Below, in pieces: positions 11,801 through 22,256 of a stretch of 64,000 nt of DNA (position 1 is its first letter; each line of letters opens with the position of its first letter). The notes under the pieces were generated by a model. That model was given only the letters and a program-made list of their open reading frames with translations, had not been told where the DNA came from and searched no databases. The stretch is from Chlorella sorokiniana (taxonomy: Eukaryota; Chlorophyta; Trebouxiophyceae; Chlorellales; Chlorellaceae), in contig CP084615.1 of NCBI GenBank assembly GCA_025917655.1, positions 2,046,001 to 2,110,000 on the forward strand. The letters are read 5' to 3'. The position numbers and the translations under genes are program-made.

Positions 11801-12442
11801 GGCGGCAGCGGCAGCACGGGCGTCATTGTTGGGGTGGTGGCGGGGGTGGCGTCGGTGCTGGTGCTCACTATCGGTGCGCAGGGGGCTGTCAACCAGGACA
11901 GCTGGCGGCGGCGGGGTTCTGGGGGTGTGCTGGCGCCGCCGTCAGCTGTGCCGCAGTGAGGGTGCGGCCCAGCGGGGGGTGCTGCCATGCGTGCTGCCAG
12001 GAGCTGTCGCCTGTGACGAGGGCTACCCATGAAAGTGCACGCCCGCCCGCCCCCTCCCTTGGTGGTCGGCAGTGATCATCGTTGTCGCGAGCCGACGGCG
12101 GCGCAAGCAGCAGCAGGCGCTGCGCAAGAGCCACGCCGCGGCGGCCCGCCGCAGCGCCAGCCAGCGCAGCAGCCCCTCGCGCACGCCGCCGACGTTCCCG
12201 CGGGCGCCGTCGCGTGGGGCGCCCAGACGCAGCCGCTGGGGCTGCAGACGCCGCCGAGCGCCACTCCCACGCCTTCCATACGCAGCGAGCAGACCACGCC
12301 CACCGTCCTGCGCACCGTGAGCAAGCGGGCGGCTCTGCCTTGCGTGGAGGGGTGTGTGGTGCAACGTCGCCCTTAGCCGTGCCCTCACGCTGCTGTCTGC
12401 CGCGGGCCGCCCCCTCCCAACTTGCAGAGGCCACCTGCGTGA
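8820..12442 (+). CDS. Surface protein A: three Cys modules, Pro-rich stalks, one TM helix, basic tail (tandem paralog 1 of 3)
   Basis: Unrecognised family; probably a type I plasma-membrane protein with a wall-facing ectodomain. I start at the ATG at 8820 because it gives a compact signal peptide ending PTAAAQ. Exons: 8820-9021, 9139-9403, 9558-10080, 10310-10368, 10534-10725, 10890-11167, about 11329-11425, 11685-11873, 12073-about 12318, 12428-12442. Three Cys modules follow, each split by a phase-1 intron and ending CCxCxF (CCRCRF, CCVCNF, CCDCGF). Pro-rich stalks separate them. Next is a domain shared with the two downstream genes: LADLAFPLGPQRVDSVLAAL, SQWVYRSQQ, a dibasic Leu patch ARRLLLLGMRRLQQ, TWYLPPN, GVYFFG and VALYVGTGTP. 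The TM helix runs from GVIVGVVAGVASVLVLTI into VIIVVAS, is interrupted by an intron, and is followed by RRRRK and a Ser/Thr/Pro-rich tail. Frame slips occur in the Pro-rich runs. It is not a recognisable pherophorin. Confidence 0.7.
9640..9957 (+). repeat. CCN/CCG-rich Pro-Ser codon repeat (Hyp-rich stalk)
   Basis: Low-complexity C-rich DNA encoding SPPPP and SPRPP blocks between Cys modules 2 and 3 of surface protein A. Such stretches form extended hydroxyproline-rich rods in algal wall proteins. The frame changes within the long C runs, so the length here is unreliable in the assembly. Confidence 0.8.
11491..11513 (+). repeat. (GGT)n microsatellite in an intron
   Basis: About seven to eight tandem GGT units inside an intron of surface gene A. 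No function is suggested. Confidence 0.7.
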
Positions 12443-13295
12443 GGCTCTGCTCCATGGACGGACGCGACGCGACACTATCAACACTTGTTACTCACCCCTG
12501 CACCTTGCCAGCAATTTGACTCTTGCCTGCACCTGCGCTCGCCTCCAAGTCGACCCACAGGCGCCGCTGGCCGCGGTGGGGTTTCAGCAGTGCGCGGCAG
12601 CACACGCCCTGCACCCCGAGCAAGCCACCGTCGCAAAGTGGGCCGATGCTGGCCCTGGGGACAATGCCGGCACCATTTTTTCATTCTTTTTCCTGGCACC
12701 TCACGTGTTTGAACCTCGCCTGCCTACCCTGCAAAGCATCTGCTGCTTAGCTGCCCGGCACCTCCGTTGCTGGGCGCAAGCTCTTGGGCATGGTGGCCGC
12801 ACTGCCAGTGCCCGCTGCTAAGGCTCTTAACATGGTAGGCAGAGTTGAATGTTGATGATAAACTTGAGGTAGAAAGGATGGCAGCGGCAGAGTTTGCAAG
12901 CATTGGCACGCTTGCAGCAGGAGAGGCTGGCGTCACCGTGACACGACGTCCCGCGGGCACAGCAGAGTGTACCCTACATCCGTCCTTGCAGCGTTCGTTT
13001 CGCGTTGACTTTGTGCGATCTGCGTTTGGAAATCATTGTACAGGACCTACAGGGCCAACATTGGTCAGGGCTCAGGTGAGAAGTGGCCCTAGACGCCCAG
13101 CGACGTGTGTCCCTTCGTCCTTTTTTGATGATAAATTCATGTTGTTCTGCTTTCGACAGGCTCATTGATCGGTTTAGGCCTGTGTGCCAGTGTGCGCGCG
13201 CCAACAGCGCCGACAGTGAGCCCGCCCCTGCAGGTGCCCACACCGCCATCAGACCTGGCTTGAGTGCACAAGGTACAATTGGGCGCTCGCAGGTT
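12443..13295 (+). other. Gap between surface genes A and B
   Basis: About 850 bp with no gene I can support. It contains T-rich patches (12676-12690, 13119-13145). The right end must hold the promoter of surface gene B. Short open frames here have no family features. Confidence 0.5.
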
Positions 13296-15120
13296 ATGAT
13301 GCCACGCCGCAGCCTCGGTGACCCACTGGCGGTCGCGGCGCTGTGTGCCTGCTTGCTGCTAGCGCGCCACGCGGCTGCGCAGGAGCCTTGCTTGTCACGG
13401 GCGCATTTCCCGGTCAATGGCTTCATGGAATGCCAGCTGGAATGTGCGTCGCGCGGGCGGCCAAGGGGACTGGCTGGAGCGGTGCGTTCAAGACTTACAC
13501 CCCCTCCAGCGGCTACCTGTGCTGCGAGTGCAGCTTTGCCAGGACATCCAGCATGGTGAGGGCCCAGTTGGAGGTGGCGAGGCAATGCTGAGTGTACTGC
13601 AGTCGTTGCTCTCACAGCACAAAGCTACGGCTGCTCTTGTGCCGCCGTGCCCCGCCCCACCGCGGTGGCACTCTGACTTGTGGCTGTGGTCCGCCCGCAT
13701 CAACTCCGCCTGCAGCTGAAGGCCGTGGTCCTGCTGGAAGGCGCTGCTTTCCCAATGCCGCTGGAGGAGCAGCACGCTGTGCAGGTGCGAACCTCGTGAC
13801 TGCAGGAAACCGATCTGGAACTGCGAATCTGCACCGGCGCGCCAGCTGCTCCCGGGACAGTCGCTGACTGTTGCTGCTGGCCGCCGTCCACCCCACAGGA
13901 TGTGCTGCTGCGCATCATCCTTGAGTTCTGGACGTGGCGTGGCTCACAGCCGCTCACAGAGGACATCCTTGCCCAGGAGCTGCAAGGAGCGGGGCTGCGC
14001 CGCCGCCGGGCACTGCTCCAAGCCCCCGCCAACAGGACGAACGACCAGTGGTGGCCCGGGGCTGTGGCCGTACCGCAAAACGCCCCAAAGATTGGCATCC
14101 TGGCGTACGGTGCGGTGGGAGGGTGCGGCGCGAGGGCGCCGTGGCCGTGCCAGCCCTGCTGCGGGCATGGATGGCAACTGGCAGAGCTGCCGTTGCCTGA
14201 TGGGCCTGGGCTGCTCCACATTCATCAACACGCTCTGCTCCCCGCTGCTGCCCCCGCAGTGGACTCGGCGGTGAACGCGAGCCTGACGGCGCGGGCAATC
14301 TCCGACCTGCAGGCCGAGTCGGCCAGCGGCAACCTCACGCGCCTGGTGCAGGCTCAGGGTGCGCTGCTGCTGCCCTTGCCCGCGCCAGCCAACCCGGCTG
14401 CACATCCGGCCTTGTGCAGCCGATTGGCTGGCAGCCCCCGTCCGGTGCCCAGCCCCTCTTTGACCGGCGCTGTCTTGCTGCGCACTGGTTGTCGTGGCAG
14501 GTGTGCCCTCCGTCAGCAACGCCACCATCCTGTATGTGGGCACGGACAATCCGAACCTGTCTGTGATCCTGGGTGGAGGCAGCCGGCAGGAAGAGGAGGG
14601 TGCTGCCAGCGGCGGCAACGACTTCCCAGCTCAGGACGAGGCAGCGCCCCCGACCAGGCGCCATCAAGCAGCTCCACTATGGACGAGATAGCCCCCCGAC
14701 CAGGCCCCATCAAGCAGCTCCACTATGGACGAGGCAGCCCCCCGACCAGGCGCCGTCAAGCAGCTCCACTATGGACGAGGTAGCCCCCGACCAGGCCCCA
14801 TCAAGCAGCTCCACCCTGGTCATCGCTGTAGCCGTCACGCTGGGCGTGCTGGCCGCGGTTGCCGTTGGTAAGCAGGGTAGCGCGGTGGGTGTGCTGCCCC
14901 GCTCCGCACGTAACCTGAGCTGGTTGTCGGCAGGGACGCGCCCAAACAGCTGCTTTGCTGATCTGCAGGCACGTTTGTCTTCATACGCTGTCAACGACGG
15001 GCCCGATACCAAAAGTGGGAACCTCCCAGCGCACCGCCTGCATCTGCTACATCTCACAAGACGTTCGAGGCCTTCAAGCAGTGGCAATCAGGGCATTTGA
15101 AAGAAGGCGAGGGGCGATGA
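13296..15120 (+). CDS. Surface protein B: one Cys module, shared domain, mucin-like repeats, one TM helix (tandem paralog 2 of 3)
   Basis: Paralog of the genes on either side. Start chosen at 13296 (two adjacent ATGs), giving a signal peptide ending ARHAAAQ. Exons: 13296-13555, 13716-13783, 13899-14109, 14260-14358, 14501-14867, 14969-15120. A single Cys module (CLSRAHFPVNGFMECQLEC, later YLCCECSF) starts the mature protein, with a frame slip inside it. The shared membrane-proximal domain follows: KAVVLLEGAAFPMPLEEQHA, RRRRALLQAP, QWWPGAVAVPQ, IGILAYG and ATILYVGTDNPNL. A Ser-rich tandem repeat then leads to the TM helix LVIAVAVTLGVLAAVAVG, joined across a phase-1 intron to TFVFIRCQRR and a short cytosolic tail ending LKEGEGR. 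It lacks the long Pro-rich rods of gene A. Role unknown; most likely a wall-linked receptor or anchor. Confidence 0.68.
14652..14815 (+). repeat. 45-46 bp coding minisatellite, about 3.6 units
   Basis: Units at 14652-14697, 14698-14743, 14744-14788 and a partial 14789-14815 are nearly identical. The 45-bp unit encodes DQAPSSSSTMDEVAP, a mucin-like O-glycosylation candidate. The first two units carry CCCCCC where the third has CCCCC, so they are 46 bp and would shift the frame. Probable length errors, or a variable region. Confidence 0.85.
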
Positions 15121-16047
15121 GAAAGAGGCCCAGGCGCGGGGCTGTTGCTTGGCGTTGGGCAGTGCTTGACATGAAAGCCACCAAATCTCAAGAATCATGA
15201 TGCCCCCCCACCACCACCACAGCTGCACTAAAGGAGATGCAGTAGTTCCATGGCAGGGCGGCGGTTCCAGAGCAGTTGGCCCGCCACTGCAGCATAGCCC
15301 ATGATGATCAACATTTTGACCGACTGCCATTCTTGGCTGTGTATTTATCAGCTGTTTTATGTTAGCAAGCCCCTGTCTGACGTGCTTGCTCCTGACTTAC
15401 ACTTCCGCTTAACGTTGTTCACGTAGCTTTGACAGCACCAAGCATTTATCGTATACTTTTTGGTCGCTTGATCGGTTAGCAGCAGAGGGTGCCAACCTCG
15501 AGGAGGAGTGCAATGCGTACTTTGTGTACTGACCTGATAGCCGGGCTCGGGTTGGGGGATGAAGGCCCTGCTGATGCACAATTGAGGGTAATAAGACCTC
15601 ACTACTACGAGTGCGGCGACTCGGCAGCCAGATTGCGCCTGCAATCTCAAGTTACAGGCGTGAGGTGCCAGGAGCTAGGGATTCCGAGTAAACGCGCCTT
15701 GCTGCTCAGGTGGGCAGCCAAGATGTCGGGCAGCTGCTGAACGGCGCTTAACCGCGGCACATGCCCAGCAGATGGCCCATCACGCGGTTCTGTTCGGTGC
15801 CACCCTTTGAACGACAGCGCGGTGGTGCAATGGTGGACGGATGCATGCTCGTCTGTGGTTGACAGTCCAAGCTGTTTGAGGCGCCTGTCGCTGCTGCTGG
15901 GCAGTGGCGCCCTGCCGCTGCCGTTGGTGCGCCCTTTGGATGCTCAAGGCTGGGGAGCTGCCCAACGTAGTTTGCTGCTGTGTTGTTGACTTGGATGCCT
16001 CCTCATTCCTGCATGTTCAGGGTACATTGCGCACACTGCCTGCCGCG
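15121..16047 (+). other. Gap between surface genes B and C
   Basis: About 930 bp without a supportable gene. It includes an AT-richer stretch (15330-15480) and probably the promoter of gene C. The open frames at 15489-15740 and 15807-15989 show no family or splice support. Confidence 0.5.
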
Positions 16048-18611
16048 ATGCCTCTCCAGCGGCTGGTGCTGCTCGCACTGGTGGCTTCGCTGCTGCTCAC
16101 CCCGCTCGCGTGCGCCCAGCGCAACACCACCGAGGGTGACAACACCGGCGGCAACGATAACAACAATAACACTGGCGGCAACAATGATGGAGGGAACAAC
16201 AACGGCGGCAACAATGACGGCACCGGCGGCAATGGTGGAGGGAACAACAACGGCGGCAACAATGACGGCACCGGCGGCAATGGTGGGGGCAATGGCGGCG
16301 GCAACGGCGGCGGCAATGGCCGCGAGGATGCCTCGCCCCCTCCACCCAGGCGCAACAGGCGACGGCCGCCGCCGCCTGCGGAAGAGCCGCCGGTGCAGGC
16401 GCCCGCTCCGGCGGCGGCCCCTGTGCTATCCCCCCGCCTCCCCCTCCCGCCCCAAACCCCGAGACAACACTGAAGGTCATCCTGAATGTCGTGGGTGCTG
16501 AGTACCCGCTGGATGAGGCCCAGCAGCAGGTGGGGCTGACCGACTCTGGGCCGCCTGGCAGGCAGAGGCAGCCGCAGAGCACGCGCAGCACTAGTGGTCG
16601 ACTGCCCGGGCAGCACGCGCAGCATGCCTCACTCCCCATGCCATGCACGCCAGCCTGCTTGTTGTGTGCGAGCCCCGCCACCCACCCTCCCAAGTGCAGG
16701 GCGTCGTTGCATCGATCAACTTGTACACCACCCCGTGGCATTCGTCTACCGCTGGCAGCAGGCGTCCGCCCTGGCTGGCTGCCGCAGGTGGCCAACAACC
16801 AGACCGTCTACCCGCCGCCGCCGCCTCGCGAGGGCAACGACAACGGGGAGAGGCAGAACAACGACAGCACCAGAGGCACGGGCGACAATGGCGGCACCAA
16901 CAATGCTGACGGCGGCGGCGGCAACAACGATGACGAGGGGGAGAGGAGGAGGCGGCGGCCGCCACCGCCGCCTGAAGGCAACAGCCGCCGCCTGCGGCGC
17001 ATGTTGCTGCGGTCTGGCGATGCTGCTGCAGCGCTCGGCCGGCGGCTGCAGCAGGCGGGTGCAAGCGACCCACAGTGGTGGCCCGCTGACGAGCTGCCCG
17101 AACCTCTCGACGCCTGTGAGTGAGCCCATGGTGGGCTGGGGCCACCCTGGCCGTTTGTTGAGCCCAAACAGGAGTGCTGGTCTGCAGCAGCTTGCCTCCA
17201 GCCGCGCACCCACCCACGGCACAAGATCACCGCTGGCAAGCTGCTAACCATCATGGCTGCCCCTCTCCCCCGTGCAGACGGCGTGTATGTGTTTGCGGAT
17301 GCCCAGGCTTCCGCGCTGCAGCAGCCGGCGACGATGCGGAAGCTGCAGGACGTGGTGCAGCAGGGGCTGCTCTGCCAGGCCATCAGCCAAAACGGAGGTG
17401 CGGGTGCTGCTGTGGGGTGTGTGCAGCGTCGCCCGCCACCCGGCGCCAGCGAGCGTGCACTGCATGCAGGCTGGGGGGATGAGCGTGGCTGCGGAATGTG
17501 GCGCTGCAGCGGCGCACCTTGCACCGCGATGTCCACCACCTCTTGACTGTCCGTGGTTGGGGCTCGGCGGGCTGCGACAGCCAGTCTGGGGGTCGCTGCC
17601 ACCCGCGCATTCACTCTCGCTCGCCAATGCCTGCCCCCACCCCCAAGCAGTGACCTGCGAGGCGGTTGCCCTGGCAGGCGAGGGGTACGGCGTCGGCGGC
17701 ATCACCGTCTACGCTGCCGCGGCGTCCGGGGGAGGCTGGCGCCAGCAGCAGCAGCGGCGGCGGGCTCAGCACGGGGGCGCTGGTTGGCATCTGCGTCGGC
17801 GGGGCAGTGGGCGTGGCCATCATTGCCATGGGTGAGGGTGGGGGCTGGGGCTGGAGGTCCGGGGTGAGGCGCTGCCAGGCCACTGCCAGCTGGCGGGGTG
17901 AGGCGCTGTCAGGCTCCCAGCCGCCTCTCGCTTGCAGCTGGTGTGGGTTCTGTGCCCTGCTTTCTATCGTGCTGTTGCGGCTGCCGCCGTCGCCCTCACC
18001 GGCCCCCGGCCCACGTCCCCGCAGCCATCTACATTGCTGTCGGCTGCCACCGGAAGCGCAGCATCGACCGTGCCGCCACTCTGCGCACCAAGTCGCGGCG
18101 CGAGGAGCGGGTGGAGCAGCCCGTGGAGGAGTCAAAGTGGCGCCAGATGTACAGCGCTCGCATGGAGCAAAGCGTGCGGCGCGCGGAGGAGGCGGCGGCA
18201 CGGCAGGCGGTGGCGGCCACGGGTCCTTCCTTCATTGAAACCCAGGACAAGATGTTTGCGCAGCAGGCCGCCGCTGCCGCCGACGATCGCCACCTAACGC
18301 CCAGCATGTCTAGCAAGCGCAGCTGTGAGCAGGGTGTGTGGGGGAGGGAGGGAGGGAACAGGGAGGGTAGGCCGCACTGTGCTGCATCGATTTCCAGCGA
18401 GCAGCGGCTGCCAGCCCTGGCCTGCATCACGTCATCTGATCCCTGCTTTCTGTCCTGCCCTGCAGTTGGCACGCCGCAGACGGAGCCCAGCAAGCTGGAC
18501 AACGACAGCCCTGATCACAGCCTGATGACGGGGAGCGAGCTGTCGTCGCCGCAGCCATCGGTGACGGGCTCAGGTCGCAAGAAGAGCCTGATGCGACTGT
18601 TCAGCAAATAG
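16048..18611 (+). CDS. Surface protein C: Asn/Gly-rich head, shared domain, one TM helix, long basic tail (tandem paralog 3 of 3)
   Basis: Third member of the array. ATG at 16048 gives a signal peptide ending PLACAQ. Exons include 16048-16529, about 16700-16760, 16788-17115, 17278-17397, 17651-17831, 18025-18322 and 18466-18611. The Cys modules of genes A and B are absent. In their place is an Asn/Gly-rich repeat, then SPPPPRR-type proline blocks. The shared domain is present: TLKVILNVVGAEYPLDEAQQ, VAFVYRWQQ, a second Asn/Gly-rich loop, RRLRRMLLRSG, GRRLQQAG, QWWPADELPE and DGVYVFADAQ. The TM helix (LSTGALVGICVGGAVGVAI) is split by a phase-1 intron before AIYIAVGCHRKR. The cytosolic tail, about 150 residues, is charged and helical (REERVEQPVEESKW), then Ser/Pro-rich, ending RKKSLMRLFSK. 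Frame slips near 16450 and at GGGGG 17728-17732. Confidence 0.7.
16201..16296 (+). repeat. 48-bp tandem repeat coding for Asn/Gly/Thr
   Basis: Two almost perfect 48-bp units (16201-16248 and 16249-16296), flanked by looser GGN/AAC repeats from about 16120 to 16326. They encode NGGNNDGTGGNGGGNN, an unstructured hydrophilic spacer at the mature N-terminus of surface protein C. Confidence 0.85.
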
Positions 18612-19195
18612 GCGCCAGCCCTGTGTATCCAAACAGGCTGCACCACGTGCACCTCAATCTGAGTCAAACATTTCTGGCTCAAAATAACACGTGCCCGGAC
18701 TTGGGCGCCATAGCTGGCGCTCAGCTCCTGGTGGGCTGGCGCCCAGCATGTGCGCGCAATGCTCCAGGGCCTTGCTGTCTCGCTCTCTGTTTGTGCTCCA
18801 CCCCTGATTACTTCTATTTGTGGATTACGAATCTTCATCATTTCACGGGGGGCTGCCGTTGCCAAGTTGCACACATTTAAAGGCTCCAACTGAGCTTAGC
18901 AGGCAGACCTGCAGCAGCACGACAAGCTGGCTTGAGCTGGAGGCATCTTCTCATATGGCGTGTCTGGCGTAAGGGCATCTTGAGCTGTTTCACTGAGTTT
19001 CGAGTTCAGAAGCCCTTGTGTACGTTTGGGCTGGTATTTCGCAAGAAGCGCGAACCTTTTGAAGGGCCACAATATTGACTGCCGCAACTTGCACAGCTTT
19101 GTGAGCTCATAAACTTCGGCTTTGCCGAATAAGCGCCACACTGCGCAACAGCGGGTTGGCAGGCACGGCGGCACTTTTGCCGGCACTACTGGAGC
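18612..19195 (+). other. Gap between surface gene C and the chromate transporter
   Basis: About 580 bp, clearly richer in A/T than the flanking exons (especially 18790-18880 and 18990-19100). It should contain the 3' end of gene C and the promoter of the transporter. No other element is evident. Confidence 0.5.
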
Positions 19196-22100
19196 ATGGC
19201 TTCGGACGACAAGGCTCCTCCCACGGCTGCCCCGGAGCTACGCGCCCTTGACATCGAAGCGCAACAAGAAGGCGCTGACAATCAAGGCCAGGAGCATGTT
19301 GCTGCTGTTGGCGGCGACCGCGCCCAGCCCGACAGCCTCACCCACCGCCACGCCACAACCTCCAACAGCGTGGCGGAGCTAGTGCCCAGCGGCAGCGCCA
19401 AGGCACCCGCCAGTGAGAAGCCACCAGAGAGCGATGTTTCTGAGGAGCCAGTGATTGTAGATGCATCGTACCGCGAGGTGGCCAAGCACTTTGGCATCTT
19501 GGGTGAGTGACCGAGCGCATCGTCTGCCTGCTGCCGCCCCTGCTGCCCTCAGTAGCCTGCCACTGGCACAGCCAGCAAGCGGTGCCTGAGTGGCCTGGTG
19601 CTGTACTGTGCCCTGCCACGCAAGCCAGCCGAGCCAACCATCCGACCCTGCCTTCCCTGAGCCCCCTGCCCCCCCCCCGCAGGCTGGACCGCGTTTGGCG
19701 GCCCCGCTGCCCACATCGCCATGTTCCAGAAGCTGTTTGTGGACAAGCTGCACTGGTGCACCTACATCGTGTTCACCGAGCTGCTGATGCTGGGGCAGTG
19801 CATGCCGGGTGAGGCTGGCCGGCGGCGTGGCAGGCCACGTGTCGACACCCTGCCGCCAGATCAGCGAGAGGCGGCGCTGCCCGCCATGCTCAGCGCTGCG
19901 TGACAGGCGGCATGCCCTCCCACACGCCGCTGCCCCTGGTGCAGGCCCCACATCCACCCAGATGGGTTTTGCGATTGGTGTGCTGAAGAAGGGCCTGTCG
20001 GGGGCCTGCTGTCGGGCGTGCTCTTCCAGGGGCCCGGCTTCCTCATCCTGGCCATCCTGGGCTGGGCGGCCTCAAAGGTGCTGGACACACCCCCAGACTG
20101 GCTCACCGGGCTTGTAGATGGTGAGGAGGTCCACCCCCTCTGCCCTGTGGGGTTGTTCGACTGGCCAGCTGTGCGGGGAAGCAGGCTGAGGCGAGATGTC
20201 ATGCCCGCGCGGTGGTGCAGGCCTGGCGGCGGCTGGTGTGGCGCTGGTGGCGAGCGCGGCAGTGGGGCTGGTGAAGAACATCTGCAAGGGCAAGCTGCTG
20301 CAGGTGGGCGCATGCAGCGGATGCAGGGGCCAGCGGCACTGCTGCCTCACCTGGGCACTGCTGCCTCACCGCCCTTTGCCGCACGTCCCCCCGCCAGGTG
20401 CTGTGCACAGGCGCCGCCGTTGTGGCCTACTACTACCCCAAGCCCTGGACCTTCCCCGCCTGCATCGTCATCGGCGGTCTGATCACGCTGGTCGTCATGC
20501 GCAAGGAGACCATCAAGGTGAGGGTGGGGCTGGGGGCAGTGGCGCCAGCTGGCAGGTCACACCTGGGCATGTGGTGCGTGGGGCATGTGGTGCAGGCTCC
20601 CCCTTCGCCCGCCAGCTCCTCCCACCCCTGCCCAGTGCTCCCCGCTCCTCCTATCCCACAACCCCAGGTGGGCGACATGAATGCGGGCGTGGACAAGCTG
20701 GGCTTCAACAAGCTGGGCGGCGGCATCCTCATCCTCGGCTGGGTCGTCATCCTGGTGGTGGTGCTGGTGCTGGTGAGCGGGCCTGGTGTGCACGGCTGGG
20801 CCGCAGCACCCCGCAGCACTCCTCCCTGGCTGACCTATGAGCCTGCCCCTCTGGCTGACCTGCGAGCTTCAGCAGGCTGACCTACGAGCTTCAACAGGCT
20901 GACCCCGCCCCCCCGCTGCTGTGTGCCCCCGCAGGGCCGGCCAGATCTCCTACGACAACGCCAAGGAGCTGCACTGGTTCGCCGTGTTCTACAGGTGCGG
21001 CGCGTGCGCTGCCTGGCCCCGCTTGGGCGGGTGGCGCGGGTGGCGCATGCCTGGCAGCGGCGCTGCGGCGCCGGGGCTTCACCCAACTTGCCAGCCTGCG
21101 CTTGGGCACCCATGCAGGACGGGCTCCGTCATCTTTGGGGGCGGCCAGGTGGTGCTGCCCATGCTGTACAACGATTTGGTGGACCGCCAGTGCGTGACAA
21201 ACTCGGCTGGGGAGGAGGTGAGGTCGCAGGGCGCAGCACCTTTGTTGGGCCTCCCTGCATCTGGGTTCCAGCACGACAGTGCCGGGGCTGGGGTCTGGAA
21301 TGGCCTGGCGTACGGTGACCCGTCAGTGCTGGACCTGCTTTGCCCGCTGGGCCTGGGCATCCAATGGGCTGGTGGCGTTGCCACCACAATCACCCCTCTT
21401 CACCTCTCAGCCTCCATTGTGTCCCGCCCCTTGCCAGGTCTGTACCGACTCCCCAACAGCTGGATGACTACACAGCAGTTCCAAGCTGGCCTGGCGCTGG
21501 CGCAGGCCATGCCCGGCCCGCTCTTCAACTTTGCCTCCTACCTGGGCGCCGTCATTGCGCAGAACGCAGGGGTCAACGCCATCGTGGGTGAGTGCAGGGC
21601 GCAGCCTGAGTGCAGGGCGCAGCCTGGCTGCTTGCTCAACACCTGGACGGGCACAGCTTTGCGGGCGCCCATTGTTGTTCAAACGCTGCCCCAGGCTGAC
21701 ACCCATGCGGCAACCCACGACTGCAGGCATCATTATCTGCTGGGTGGGCCTGTTTGCTCCCGGTGAGTTGTCAAACTGACTGCATGTTTGGTTCCTCGGA
21801 AGCCTCATGTTGGCAGCTAACAGGTTCGCATCCCCTCAAACCGACCCCAACTCCTCCATGTGGCGCCTTCGGCATGCAGGCATCATCCTCATCTTTGGCA
21901 TTCTGCCCTTCTGGGGCACCTTCAGGTGGGCCACGCCTTGTACAGCCTTGCGCACTGCCACTTGCGGCCCTGCGCTTGGGTGACCCACGCTCCCGCCCTG
22001 CCTCCTCACGCCGCAGGCGCCCCAGCTGTACCGCCGGGCCCTGCCGGGCCTCAACTCCACAGCGGTCGGCCTCATCGTGGCCTCCGTCTTCCAGCTCACC

Positions 22101-22256
22101 TTCACCGCCGTCAACGCCAGCGACCACCCCATCACCTCCATCTGCGTCGGCATCCTGGCGTTCGGCGCCACTGACGTGCTCAACGTGCCCGCGCCCATTG
22201 TGGTGGTGGGCGGCGGAGTCATCGGCATCATCGCCTGGGCAGCCGGCATGAAGTAG
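19196..22256 (+). CDS. CHR-family chromate transporter (ChrA-like, two-domain)
   Basis: A polytopic membrane protein of the chromate ion transporter family. Bacterial ChrA exports chromate; algal homologs may carry chromate or sulfate-like oxyanions. Exon 1 (19196-about 19505) encodes a hydrophilic N-terminus ending ASYREVAKHFGILG. The first CHR domain follows: GWTAFGGPAAHIAMF, GQCMPGPTSTQMGFAIG and FQGPGFLILAILGWAASKVL. Middle helices are GLAAAGVALVASAAVGLV and GGGILILGWVVILVVVLVLV. The second CHR domain has GSVIFGGGQVVLPMLYNDLV, AMPGPLFNFASYLGAVIAQ and GIILIFGILPFWGTFR. The last helices are near STAVGLIVASVFQLTF and the stop at 22254-22256. The paired FGGP/GGGQ and PGPTSTQ/PGPLFNFA motifs show two homologous halves. 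The frame slips once at GGGGG 20000-20004 between LKKGLSG and LLSGVLF. Confidence 0.9.

Noticed and set aside
15489-15740. Short plus-strand frame between surface genes B and C
   Set aside because: No signal peptide, family feature or splice context; composition fits intergenic DNA.
8820-18611. Identification of the surface proteins as pherophorins or extensins
   Set aside because: The Pro-rich stalk alone suggests it, but the Cys spacing does not match pherophorin domains, and a TM helix with cytosolic tail is not typical of either.
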